From the NCBI GenBank assembly GCA_024235755.1, contig JACKLV010000009.1:1-64000 (forward strand): a stretch of DNA of 64,000 nt. Direction: 5' to 3'. This DNA is from Burkholderiales bacterium (GTDB lineage Bacteria > Pseudomonadota > Gammaproteobacteria > Burkholderiales > Nitrosomonadaceae). The notes beneath the pieces are model-generated. The model was not told where the DNA came from and did no database searches. It saw nothing but the letters and a program-made list of their open reading frames with translations. Positions 41,825 to 50,721 of the stretch are shown piece after piece (position 1 is the first letter of the stretch; each line of letters opens with the position of its first letter). The position numbers were made by a program, and so were the translations under genes.

Positions 41825-43396
41825 ATGGCTGATAAAAATCATGCAGAAACGCTATACCGGATAATACCGGCGGTATATCGTAATCGTGACAATCGGCAGT
41901 ACGGCGGCAGCGGTGATCTAAAAAAATATTTCACCGGTAATGCAGTGTTACTCAATCAGCTGCACGCGACGCTTGAACAGTTGCTGGCCGATCATTTTCC
42001 GGACAATCCACAGGTTGGCGCGCTTGCCTGCCAGGATTGGCTGTTGCCGTATTTTGCGGATTTGCTCGATGTGCAACTGGTTTCGCCGTTTGCAAAAGGC
42101 CGCCGTGATGAAATTGCCAGCGCCGTGCGCTGGCGGCAGGGCAAGGGTACGTTGCGCGTGATTGAAGAAATTGCCGAGTCGGTTGCGCAACTGGAAGTGG
42201 TGCTGCAGGAAGGCTGGAAGCGCGTTGCCGTTACACCGCGGCTGGATGTGCCGCTGTTGCCGGAAATTCATTATGGCCTGACAGAAACGGTTTCTTTGAC
42301 GCCCCCTTCGGTTGCCGCGCGTCACCCGGATCTGCCTGCCGTAACGCCGGATTTCCGTTGTCCCTCGGGAGCGGTTAAATCAAGCACCAGTAACCCTGCT
42401 GCGCAGCAAAGTAAAATCGATGGTGATACGCGCGTCTGGCGTCAGGCAAGTTTTCATGGTGCGCCATGCCATCCGGGCAGTTTTGAGGATGTGTCGCGCC
42501 GTACTGTCGATTTTCGCTGCGGAGACTGGCGCACCGGTCATTTTCATCCGGACCGGATCCTGCTTTACACGGTGCCGCCCGCCGGATTCTTTCCGAACCA
42601 AGCTCAAACGGTTAACTGGTCTGCCGAGCCGAGTGAAGCGTTCTTAAGGCTTGTTGACGTGATTACCGAGAATAATAAGACCACTTACCGCAATAAGACA
42701 TTCGGCAAAGACAATTTTGCACCGGTCAATATCCGCCGCACGATTCAACTTGGACAGGTTGAGGACGGTGTGGGCGATCCCGATTTTCATACCTGGCGTT
42801 TTGAGGGTGTCAATTTGCTCAATACGCTGGAATTGGATTCGGGGCGCGTGGAATTAAAACACTGCGCCGTACGCAAGGTCGAAGTGCACAGTATCGATAA
42901 AGTGTCTGCCGTCATTACTGCGCAAGACTGTTTACTCAGACAGGTTCAAGCGGCGCGCGGCTTGGTAAAACTGGAATATTGCACAGTACTGGATTCCACG
43001 CTCAGCGAACATCTTTTTGCCAGTGACTGTATTTTTCTGGGATTGATACACCGGCATCACTTGCCCGATTTGTCGCCGCCTGAACGGCATTGCGTGCGGT
43101 ATTCGCGGATTGCGCGAAATCAGGATGCGGGCGACATGCGGCTGATTCATGTCACGCGCGCTTTGCCGGTCATGTTTTCAACCCGTTTCGGTGATCGCAG
43201 TTGTGGCGTTTTGCATCCCGCTACGCCGAATGCGATCACGCACGGTGCGGAAGACGGCACTGAGATGGGCGGTTATCACAGTGATTATTTGAGCTTTCTT
43301 GTGGATGCTGTAGTTGAAAAGTTAAGCGATTATTTGCCTCTGGATAAACGGGCGCTGGTCATTTCCGATCCACGTTTGCTGGCTATCCCTGAATGA
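41825..43396 (+). CDS. Tail protein I-like baseplate protein
   Basis: The N-terminal 150 residues have the gpI pattern: YRIIPAVYRNRDN, LNQLHATLEQLLADHFPDN, WLLPYFADLLDVQLV, and RWRQGKGTLRVIEEIAESV. In phage P2, gpI joins wedge and fibre. The C-terminal 350 residues are unlike classical gpI and strand-rich, with a beta-helix-like part (VELKHCAVRKVEVHS, then LVKLEYCTVLDSTLSEHLFASDCIF). AGGACAGATT precedes the ATG at 41825. It links the wedge genes to the following fibre-like gene. Confidence 0.85.
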   Translation: MADKNHAETLYRIIPAVYRNRDNRQYGGSGDLKKYFTGNAVLLNQLHATLEQLLADHFPDNPQVGALACQDWLLPYFADLLDVQLVSPFAKGRRDEIASAVRWRQGKGTLRVIEEIAESVAQLEVVLQEGWKRVAVTPRLDVPLLPEIHYGLTETVSLTPPSVAARHPDLPAVTPDFRCPSGAVKSSTSNPAAQQSKIDGDTRVWRQASFHGAPCHPGSFEDVSRRTVDFRCGDWRTGHFHPDRILLYTVPPAGFFPNQAQTVNWSAEPSEAFLRLVDVITENNKTTYRNKTFGKDNFAPVNIRRTIQLGQVEDGVGDPDFHTWRFEGVNLLNTLELDSGRVELKHCAVRKVEVHSIDKVSAVITAQDCLLRQVQAARGLVKLEYCTVLDSTLSEHLFASDCIFLGLIHRHHLPDLSPPERHCVRYSRIARNQDAGDMRLIHVTRALPVMFSTRFGDRSCGVLHPATPNAITHGAEDGTEMGGYHSDYLSFLVDAVVEKLSDYLPLDKRALVISDPRLLAIPE

Positions 43397-43465
43397 GCGG
43401 AAGAACCCTGCTGTTTATAGCAATTGGTTCTGGTGCTTTGTTCTGTTACCTACGGAATTTTGATT

Positions 43466-46400
43466 ATGAAAACACACATATCAAGAAACAGTTTTAATGC
43501 CAAAAAGCGTTATTCCGGTATATATCAGCAAATGGGCAGAATGCTGACCGATGCTGACTGGAATGAACTGTCGGATATCGATAAATACAGATTGGCCGAT
43601 GTTTTGATCGACGTGATCGGCAGCGGTACGCCTAGGGAACGTGGGTTGGTGAATGTCACCGATAATCCGGACGGCAGTAAAAGTTACGCGCTGCAGTGGG
43701 GATATTGCTACGTTGACGGTTTGATAGCGCAAGTGCGCCCGGATCCGGCGGCAACGCTGTCGGATATAAACAGTATTGCATTCGAATATGCGCATCAGGT
43801 GGATTTTCCCGGTGCGCCGGCATTGCCGGTTGGAGACTATCGATTGTATGTCGATGTTTGGGAGCGCACCGTTATTGCATTGGAAGACACGGATTTGCGC
43901 GATCCGGGTCTGCATGGTGCCGATACCTGCACGCGTACGCAAACGATGGCGCAGGTCAAATGGTGCGGAACCGGCGTCGAGCCGGAAGATGCCGCACATA
44001 ATCCGTCTGTCGGTGAGGCAAAACTGACATTGACCGTGCGCCAGGGCAGTATTGAACCCGATCCCTGCGACCCTTGCGCCGAAGAGGTTGCGTTACAGGA
44101 CAAGCTCGGTAATTACTTGTTTCGTGTGGAAGTGCACCATGTTCAATACGACGTTTCCGGACAGCCGCAGCGTGTGACGCTGAAATGGTCCTCGGAAAAT
44201 GGCGCGGAACAGCATGTGATCGGCGATGAACCGCCCGGTTTCAGTTCCAGTAACTGGGTGTACGAATTTTTTGACGGTTATTCCGATCCGGATGCGCTGA
44301 CGCCTGAAACCTTTGACAGTGAAAAACATTTAGGCAGGCATCTGGCCACAGGATTTACACCGGTCCGCGGTGAACTGGTCGACGGTTATCCGGATTCAGT
44401 ACCGTCGGGTTTTACTGCTGTGCGTCGTTGGGACGGATATTGTGAATTCCAGAAATCCGGCAATGACTGGGTATTGCAAAGTGGCGCAGACCGGGGAGTG
44501 GAACTGTCCACTGGTTCCAGCGTTGATGCACACGGTCATATAACCGAAGGGAGTACGGTAACGATCAACCATGACGTCATGACGCTGGCCATCGAACTTG
44601 CTGATTGGCAAATGCTGGCCGGTGATTTTTGGTACGCGGTGGTGAGACAGGCTGTCAATGTGGCGGGTGAAACGCTGTTGTCGGCTGAAGAACCCATGGG
44701 TATCCATCATCACTATCTGTTGCTGGGTACGGTAAGCGGCGGTGTTTTTTCACCTGACGAAGACTTGATCTGCCAGCGCTTTGGCTTTCCTCCTCTAACA
44801 GATTTACAGGCCGGAGACGTATGTTACCGTGTTCCTGACTGCGGGGATGGCAATCAGCCGACTATCGCCAGCCTGTTAAAACAGTTGCTCGGCGCAGATT
44901 TTCCGGATAATACGGATGCGCGGGGCAACATCAGACAAATTCTCGATGCGTTGTTGTGCCGCCATGCGGCGGCGACGTTGCCAATCGTAAAAAATGACAC
45001 GCTATGCCAATCGCTGCAAGCGCCTGAAATACGCAGCGTTCAGGATGCGTTAAATCTGTTGTGTCAACGTGATGTTGACGGTTGTGCGACCTATACTGTT
45101 TTTCCGCGTCCGGGCTGGGAGTCGGTATTTGACCAGATCGCCAGCAATCAGGATGCTTCATTGTGTTTTCGGGAGGGAGATTATCAGTTGCCTGCGGAAA
45201 AGCGGATACAAAGCAAGGGGCACCTGAAAATATCCGGGGCAGGTCCCGGTACGCGGATTATCAGCAGTAACGGTGAAACGGCGTTGCGATTCGAAGCGTG
45301 CGCCAGCGTTACGATGCGCGATGTGTATATCGAGGCCCGTGCGGCAGGCAATACAGGAGAATTGAAAACACTCAATGGCGCGCTGACGTTTCACAACTGC
45401 GCACAGGTGCATCTTAATCAGGTGACGTTGCGTAATGCCGCCGGTACCCGGCCAGGGGCTACATGCTTAACCGTAGGCCATGCTGATTTACAAACCGGTT
45501 CGGCGCATGTGCAGGATTGTTATTGCGATGTGGGACACCTGCAGATCGGCATGCTGTTTTTGAATATGGATCGGCTGACGGTTAGGGACAATCACATAAA
45601 GACACGGCCCAAGCCGCGCAGCTGGACACTGCAAACTCAATTGAATGATAAGCTTTTTGCCGCAAGCGCGAGGCGTTTGTTGATCAATAACGGTGAAGTC
45701 AGAAATTTTGAAAGTACGCGCGCAGCCGGAAAGAAAAATATTCAGATGGACGCGGTTAACAATAACCGCCGTATCATGATTGAATCGCCGGTCGCCGGTA
45801 ATGTCTGGAAATCGAGCCTGACACAGGAACTGGGTGCCAACGCAGTCGCAAGCAATCAGGTGTTGTTAAATACCGCTAAAACAATTGCTGCCAGAGTTTT
45901 GACCGATCCGGTCTATCGCGCCGGCTTTCTTCCTTTTGAAAACTGGTTTACCGCTTTAGGCAATCAGAATCCGTCCGTCGCCTATAAAGGCATCGTTTGC
46001 GGCGGACGCACCGCAAAGGACGTGCGCATATTGAATAATACGCTGGAAGGTGTGCAAGAAGGCATCCATATCGGTGTCAGCGACCGCAAACAAAGCGGGA
46101 ATCAGCGTTATCAGGCCGGACGCGTAGCCATTGAAGGTAATACTATTCATGTTTTGTTGCCGCCTGTGACGGTGCACCGCAGAGGCGGGATATTCTGCGG
46201 CAACTGCAACCATTTATCCATTATCAATAATCACATCACGATTCAGCGTTTTTTATTCAGCCGCCAGACTGAAATCGAAGGCATACGAATATTCGGTACC
46301 ATGGGCCGCATGTTTATTGTACGGCAGAACTATATGACCAGCTGTACCGTTGGTGTCAGAGCGCAGCCGGTGGGTTTGCAGCCCGATGCAAATATCAGTA

Positions 46401-46492
46401 ATCAATGGCTGGTGGCGGATAACATGATGCCACAGGCCAGTCTCGCCGTGGTCGCGCCAGCTTCGGTTACAAAAACGAATAACTTGAAATGA
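43466..46492 (+). CDS. DUF6519/right-handed beta-helix fibre-like protein
   Basis: The 1008-residue protein starts MKTHISRNSFNAKKRYSGIYQQMGRMLTDADWNELSDI, the DUF6519 opening often found at the end of injection-system baseplate operons. After about residue 560 it becomes a right-handed parallel beta-helix: repeats such as HLKISGAGPGTRIISSNGETALRFEACASVTMRDVYIEAR, LHHCAQVHLNQVTLRNA-like and VRILNNTLEGVQEGIHIG. Such proteins form fibres or fold over target surface sugars, so it is a candidate for receptor binding or anchoring. An in-frame start at 43424 is less likely than the ATG at 43466. Cys-rich loops (residues 165-215) may bind metal. Confidence 0.8.
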   Translation: MKTHISRNSFNAKKRYSGIYQQMGRMLTDADWNELSDIDKYRLADVLIDVIGSGTPRERGLVNVTDNPDGSKSYALQWGYCYVDGLIAQVRPDPAATLSDINSIAFEYAHQVDFPGAPALPVGDYRLYVDVWERTVIALEDTDLRDPGLHGADTCTRTQTMAQVKWCGTGVEPEDAAHNPSVGEAKLTLTVRQGSIEPDPCDPCAEEVALQDKLGNYLFRVEVHHVQYDVSGQPQRVTLKWSSENGAEQHVIGDEPPGFSSSNWVYEFFDGYSDPDALTPETFDSEKHLGRHLATGFTPVRGELVDGYPDSVPSGFTAVRRWDGYCEFQKSGNDWVLQSGADRGVELSTGSSVDAHGHITEGSTVTINHDVMTLAIELADWQMLAGDFWYAVVRQAVNVAGETLLSAEEPMGIHHHYLLLGTVSGGVFSPDEDLICQRFGFPPLTDLQAGDVCYRVPDCGDGNQPTIASLLKQLLGADFPDNTDARGNIRQILDALLCRHAAATLPIVKNDTLCQSLQAPEIRSVQDALNLLCQRDVDGCATYTVFPRPGWESVFDQIASNQDASLCFREGDYQLPAEKRIQSKGHLKISGAGPGTRIISSNGETALRFEACASVTMRDVYIEARAAGNTGELKTLNGALTFHNCAQVHLNQVTLRNAAGTRPGATCLTVGHADLQTGSAHVQDCYCDVGHLQIGMLFLNMDRLTVRDNHIKTRPKPRSWTLQTQLNDKLFAASARRLLINNGEVRNFESTRAAGKKNIQMDAVNNNRRIMIESPVAGNVWKSSLTQELGANAVASNQVLLNTAKTIAARVLTDPVYRAGFLPFENWFTALGNQNPSVAYKGIVCGGRTAKDVRILNNTLEGVQEGIHIGVSDRKQSGNQRYQAGRVAIEGNTIHVLLPPVTVHRRGGIFCGNCNHLSIINNHITIQRFLFSRQTEIEGIRIFGTMGRMFIVRQNYMTSCTVGVRAQPVGLQPDANISNQWLVADNMMPQASLAVVAPASVTKTNNLK

Positions 46493-46926
46493 ATCTTGTC
46501 ACGCATCGTTCTGTCGCAGCCTAATTGGATCAAACTGGGCAATAGCGACGAGATAATGAAAAAATTGAAAATGGGCTGAAAATTGGCTTGACATTTTTTT
46601 ATGTGGGAGTAGCATGGTCTGACACGCGCCAGTCCTATTGGTATAGGCAGATTGGGAACGGGTTTTGTGAGAATTAGTACACAGGGGAGACTCTGGTTCT
46701 GAAGCTTACAGGCATTTAACGGACTTGATGTGGGGTTCAATACCCTTAAGTGTGATTTGAGAGATCAGATTGCAAAAAGCGAGGCAGTCAATGGCTCGCT
46801 TTTTCATTCTTCAAATTTGCTCTTTTGCTGTCAAACAGGTGTTGCTGGCGTATCTGCAGCCGATAGCATAACGAATAAGGTATGCCACAACGGTATCAAT
46901 CATCATCAACAGGGTGAGGTGATTTG
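46493..46926. other. Intergenic region with possible short transcript
   Basis: No convincing protein gene lies here. TTGACA (46589-46594) and TAGCAT (46611-46616), 16 bases apart, could be a promoter, and a strong terminator stands at 46774-46804. Together they would bound an RNA of about 180 bases of unknown identity. A GGTGAGGTG just before 46927 is the ribosome binding site of the next gene. Confidence 0.35.
46774..46804 (+). terminator. Rho-independent terminator after the injection-system operon
   Basis: AAAAAGCGAG (46774-46783) and CTCGCTTTTT (46795-46804) form a perfect 10-base stem with an 11-base loop, ending in a T run. It lies between the fibre gene and the DUF4157 gene, so the DUF4157 gene needs its own promoter or readthrough. 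Confidence 0.75.
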
Positions 46927-48162
46927 ATGATGCAGCTGTATAGCCAACGTAAACAAGCCAGGCACGTTCCATTACCGGTAAAGCGTTCAGGCTTGCCATC
47001 CAGCCTTAGTCAATCTGAAGCCATACAATCATTCCTGAAGAACCAGAGAATCCAGCCTAAAACCCAAGTCGGTCAGCCTCATGATCGATACGAACAGGAA
47101 GCAGACCGTATAGCCGACCGTGTTGTGTCAGGCGGTTATGTTGCCGGTTCAGATACAATTCATTCGCAGAAAAACAGGTATACGGTACAGCGGATGTGTG
47201 AAGAATGCGAAGAAGAATTGCAGCTTAAGCCGAACGCAAGCGTGGCCGGCAACGCAACACCGGAAATAAGCGCAAGCATGAAGCCTGAACCAGGTACCGG
47301 CAATCAACTGTCCGTTGAACGGCGTGGTTTTTTCGAGTCACGCATGGGCCATCGTTTCGACGATGTGCGCATTCACACGGATAAGCGCGCCGCACGAATG
47401 GCGAGAACTATCAATGCCCGTGCCTATACCCTGGGACGTGATATCGTGTTCAATGAAGGTCAGTACAAACCGGGCACGCGGGAAGGCGATAAACTGCTTG
47501 CGCACGAATTAACGCACGTGGTTCAGCAAAAAAATTTACCAGGCGCACCAGTGCAGCGCAGCTGTTTCGATGGAAACTGCGAGGATTGCGCCGGTGGGAT
47601 ACGCGATATGTGGGTGACAGTGTTTTTTGCACGCCGTGCAAACCGGACAACCATGCAGCATTTGCGCACCGCTATCGATGGGGCGAAGGCCATTTTACGC
47701 AACTGTTGCCTCAATCTTAAATTTGACTTCAACTGGACGCTGATTCCCAATGCAGCGACCATTGAAACGGCAAGCAGGCACCCAAGGCCTGCTGGAAGTG
47801 CTCTCGGCCTGCGCGACGTGCCGGAACCGCAGGAAACAATTGGCGAAAGCGATCTTATTGCCGGCGCCAGAGGAATCCCCTTGCTGGTTGTCGATGAAGT
47901 TCAGGGCACCGGTGGCGGAACTACGATTCTGGGCGGACAGGATGATCGTGGCAACGACTACGATGTTGAATATACGGGGCCCTCGATGTTTTTCATCGCT
48001 GTAAATCAACCTAATCCCAATGGCAACTGTAATCATATTGCACATGAAATTTGGCACATCACCGGTGCACTGCGTCACAATGTGGCCGAAGGTGGCATTA
48101 CAGCGTGCACCAATAACAATGTTTCTGAAACCTACTGCAACGCATTGCGTAGCCTTGTCTGA
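46927..48162 (+). CDS. DUF4157 protein with second HExxH domain, candidate injected effector
   Basis: DUF4157 proteins (eCIS core) are linked to contractile injection systems and often carry toxin domains. Residues 135-200 hold the DUF4157 block: LSVERRGFFESRMGHRFDDVRIHTD, ARAYTLGRDIVFNEGQY, LLAHELTHVVQQ (HELTH 193-197). After a cysteine-rich hinge (CFDGNCEDC) comes a second domain of about 190 residues with HEIWHITGALRH (HEIWH 373-377), a zincin-type motif close to the metzincin HExxHxxGxxH but with the third His one place later. Several Cys pairs suggest disulfides. The N-terminal 130 residues are loose and may carry the loading signal. The start at 46927 has GGTGAGGTG upstream. Protease activity is inferred. 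Confidence 0.85.
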   Translation: MMQLYSQRKQARHVPLPVKRSGLPSSLSQSEAIQSFLKNQRIQPKTQVGQPHDRYEQEADRIADRVVSGGYVAGSDTIHSQKNRYTVQRMCEECEEELQLKPNASVAGNATPEISASMKPEPGTGNQLSVERRGFFESRMGHRFDDVRIHTDKRAARMARTINARAYTLGRDIVFNEGQYKPGTREGDKLLAHELTHVVQQKNLPGAPVQRSCFDGNCEDCAGGIRDMWVTVFFARRANRTTMQHLRTAIDGAKAILRNCCLNLKFDFNWTLIPNAATIETASRHPRPAGSALGLRDVPEPQETIGESDLIAGARGIPLLVVDEVQGTGGGTTILGGQDDRGNDYDVEYTGPSMFFIAVNQPNPNGNCNHIAHEIWHITGALRHNVAEGGITACTNNNVSETYCNALRSLV

Positions 48163-48255
48163 TTGAAACAGGCGACCAGCTTCTTATAGTTGGTGTCAGG
48201 CAGTAACAAAAATTGCATGAAATTCATTTCAAAACGAACGAAGGGAGAAACGTCA

Positions 48256-49227
48256 ATGAATTCAAAAGATGATTGCGTGATTCTTAAGGCATACTTGAAA
48301 GATTTTCAAGAAAGAGTGCAACTGCCTAAATTAAAAAGGCTTAATTACATTGTTGATTCGCGTATGGAGAAGGCTGCCCAACAGAAACATTTTGCAACGC
48401 TTGGGATAGATAAAAATATCCAGGAGAAGATAGCGAAGAAAGATATATCAAAAAGTAAAATACTTGAACAGTATCGCAGTGGTAGAGAGCGTGGTGTTTT
48501 ACCGGAATATATTGCATCAACAAAGGATTCATGCCAGCGATTCAGAGAAGAAATCCGTCTCAGGTCGAATATGTTTCATGGGAAGCCGGTCATGGAATTC
48601 AACCTCTTGTTTCGCCAGGTGTTAACAACCCAGAACCGGAAGACACTGAAAAATTTGCCGAAAGTGGATGAGCTCGTGGGCGATAAGAAAAAGTCCAGTC
48701 TGGAACGAGCGTGGGGGTGGGCTGAAGAAGGCCCGTTTCAGGCCTGGTTGGATGCTCAGAACACCTGGTTTCAGGGTGATGAAGAGGAAGTGAATTTATA
48801 TAGCGGATACGACTTCATTCCCGCGCATTCAGAATATCGGTATTTTATCAAATGGGACGGTAAGGGGTGGTACGCCGCATTGGCTGAGCCGATGTACGGC
48901 CTGACAGGAAGGGTCAGAATGAAAATTCAATTAAATACCTACTTTATCCAAAGCCCCTATCCGGGTGTAATTACGGTTAGAAAGGTTCCCTGGACGATTC
49001 TGGATATCGACAGTACCAATATCAAAGAAAGTAATTTCATTGGCGGCTATGAATTTTTTGAAACAAGCGTTTCATTCAAGCCTGAGAGCATCGTTTTGAT
49101 CACACAAGAGATGCAACTGTATGTCTATAGCATGAACTATGCCTTTGGCTTACTGGATTTTCGTGGATGGGAAGATGATCCGTATTGGGTCAATTTTGGC
49201 TTGTTTGGCATTCCTAAAGAAGGTTAG
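48256..49227 (+). CDS. Unknown protein downstream of the injection system
   Basis: The 323-residue protein starts at 48256 behind GGGAGAAACGTCA; the frame reaches upstream to 48190 but without a ribosome binding site. It has a charged helical first third (DFQERVQLPKLKRLNYIVDSRMEKAAQQ) and a Trp/Tyr-rich, strand-like rest (WAEEGPFQAWLDAQNTWFQGDEEEV, YFIKWDGKGWYAALAEPMYGL). No signal peptide, no membrane helix, no recognised motif. Its place directly behind the DUF4157 gene makes it a possible second cargo or an immunity partner, which is only positional inference. Confidence 0.7.
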   Translation: MNSKDDCVILKAYLKDFQERVQLPKLKRLNYIVDSRMEKAAQQKHFATLGIDKNIQEKIAKKDISKSKILEQYRSGRERGVLPEYIASTKDSCQRFREEIRLRSNMFHGKPVMEFNLLFRQVLTTQNRKTLKNLPKVDELVGDKKKSSLERAWGWAEEGPFQAWLDAQNTWFQGDEEEVNLYSGYDFIPAHSEYRYFIKWDGKGWYAALAEPMYGLTGRVRMKIQLNTYFIQSPYPGVITVRKVPWTILDIDSTNIKESNFIGGYEFFETSVSFKPESIVLITQEMQLYVYSMNYAFGLLDFRGWEDDPYWVNFGLFGIPKEG

Positions 49228-49288
49228 AAAAGATGGCCTAAAACACTGCAAGAAAGATTTGAAACGCGAGACAATTAACGTCTGCGTC

Positions 49289-49357
49289 GGTCTTGCAAAA
49301 TTTTATTTAAATCGATGAACATACAACATCAATTTGAATGATGGTTTGTGCAAGACC
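49289..49357. repeat. 69-base near-palindromic hairpin
   Basis: GGTCTTGCA (49289-49297) and TGCAAGACC (49349-49357) are perfect outer arms. Inside, ATTTAAATCGATG and CATCAATTTGAAT pair at 11 of 13 places around a 9-base loop. The whole can fold into one long hairpin between convergent genes. It could be a terminator without U tract, a small non-autonomous element (MITE), or a repeat family member. Confidence 0.5.
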
Positions 49358-49444
49358 CAAAGTATATGACTGATTCATTTTTCGAAGCCATTGGCTTGCG
49401 CTGAAAATGCTGGAAAAATTTGTGACGAATCAGAACGGTATGTG

Positions 49445-50557
49445 TCACAGCCATTTTTTCTTCTTGAAATACAAAATCAGACCGATGCTGATGGTGATAA
49501 AAACAAGCCATAGCACCGGATAGGCCCAGCGCCATTTCAACTCTGGCATATACTCGAAATTCATACCGTAAATACCGGCCAGGAATGTCAGCGGGATGAA
49601 AATGGCCGCGAAAATGGTCAGAATCTTCATGGTTTCATTCATCTTGTTACTGATGCTGGACAGATAGACATCCTGAATGACTGCGATTCGCTCGCGGTAA
49701 GAATCCATTGAATCGGTAACGCGCAGGACATGATCATGGACGTCGCCGTAATAGCGTAGCGTTTTTTCATGAATGAGTCCTGTATCTGTATGCTGTATGG
49801 TTGACAGCAATTCGCGCAATGGGGAAATGCTGCGTTTCATAGTGATCAGTTCACGTCGCAGATGCTGGATGATTTGCAGCGCTTTTTGATCGGGATTGGT
49901 TAACAGACTGTCTTCCAAAGGATCAATGATTTCATCCAGATGATCCTCAATCACGAAATATTCGTCAACGATGGTATCCAGCAGTACATAGGTCAGATAA
50001 TCGCTGCCGTTTTGCCGCAGGCGATCCTTGTTGTTTTGCAGCCGGTACCGAACAGGCCTGAAAATATCCTCGGCTTTTTCCTTGAATGTGATGACATAAT
50101 TGGTCAATAGGAGAATGCTGATTTGTTCATATTGCATTTCCAGGGCATTGTTGTCGTTCACATTGATACTCTTCACTACCAGATAGAGATAGTCGTCGTA
50201 TTCTTCCAGCTTGGGGCGCTGGTGTGTGCTGAGAATATCTTCCAGAATCAGCGGATGTATGTTCAGTTGCGCGCCAATATCCTCAATGATTCGGGCATTG
50301 CTCAGGCCGTCAATGTTCACCCAGGTGATAGATTCATCGCTGTGCAATTGCTGTAATTCGGCAATGGTTTTTATCTCGCATTCGTTGATGGCGTGGTCAT
50401 TATACTGAATGACTGAAATGCGGCTGGACGTTGCGTGCTTTTCACCAATATGCACTAATGAGCCGGGCGGTAGGCCTGATTTGTCGGCAGCGCTGCTTAG
50501 TGTGGCCTTGTCTTTTTGTTTATGCAGGCGATGCCATTCCGGGAATTCAAAATTCAT
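49445..50557 (-). CDS. corA: CorA-family magnesium/cobalt channel
   Basis: The 370-residue protein has the large N-terminal cytoplasmic domain of CorA (WVNIDGLSNARIIEDIGAQLNIHPLILEDILSTHQRPKLEEYDDYLYLVVKSI) and two C-terminal helices with the selectivity motif YGMNFE between them. The C-terminal basic KKKKW anchors it at the inner face. It moves Mg2+ (also Co2+ or Ni2+) inward; nickel uptake for the hydrogenase would be consistent but is not shown. It is monocistronic and converges on the injection-system end. Confidence 0.94.
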   Translation of the reverse strand: MNFEFPEWHRLHKQKDKATLSSAADKSGLPPGSLVHIGEKHATSSRISVIQYNDHAINECEIKTIAELQQLHSDESITWVNIDGLSNARIIEDIGAQLNIHPLILEDILSTHQRPKLEEYDDYLYLVVKSINVNDNNALEMQYEQISILLLTNYVITFKEKAEDIFRPVRYRLQNNKDRLRQNGSDYLTYVLLDTIVDEYFVIEDHLDEIIDPLEDSLLTNPDQKALQIIQHLRRELITMKRSISPLRELLSTIQHTDTGLIHEKTLRYYGDVHDHVLRVTDSMDSYRERIAVIQDVYLSSISNKMNETMKILTIFAAIFIPLTFLAGIYGMNFEYMPELKWRWAYPVLWLVFITISIGLILYFKKKKWL

Positions 50558-50721
50558 GATAGGGATTGTATCCGGGTTGACAGGTTTATTTTAAAGAATT
50601 CTTCAGTATGCATGCGTGGAAAATGCATGACCTAATGCAAGCGGGACAAACAATACCATGCTTCCTTTGGATACGTGCCGCCGGATAATTCATAAATTAA
50701 AATCGGACTGGATACTGCTAA

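Noticed and set aside
27331..46492. Type VI secretion system
   Set aside because: No TssJ, TssL, TssM or ClpV-type genes; the sheath is one phage-like protein rather than TssB/TssC.
43466..46492. Diversity-generating retroelement target in the fibre gene
   Set aside because: No reverse transcriptase or template repeat was seen in the window.
46650..46760. tRNA- or tmRNA-like fold suggested by GGGGTTCAATACCC
   Set aside because: Only a T-arm-like hairpin is visible; no acceptor stem, D arm or anticodon arm could be built.
27331..49227. Prophage
   Set aside because: No capsid, portal, terminase, integrase or lysis genes; AAA+ ATPase, DUF4255 and DUF4157 fit an injection system instead.
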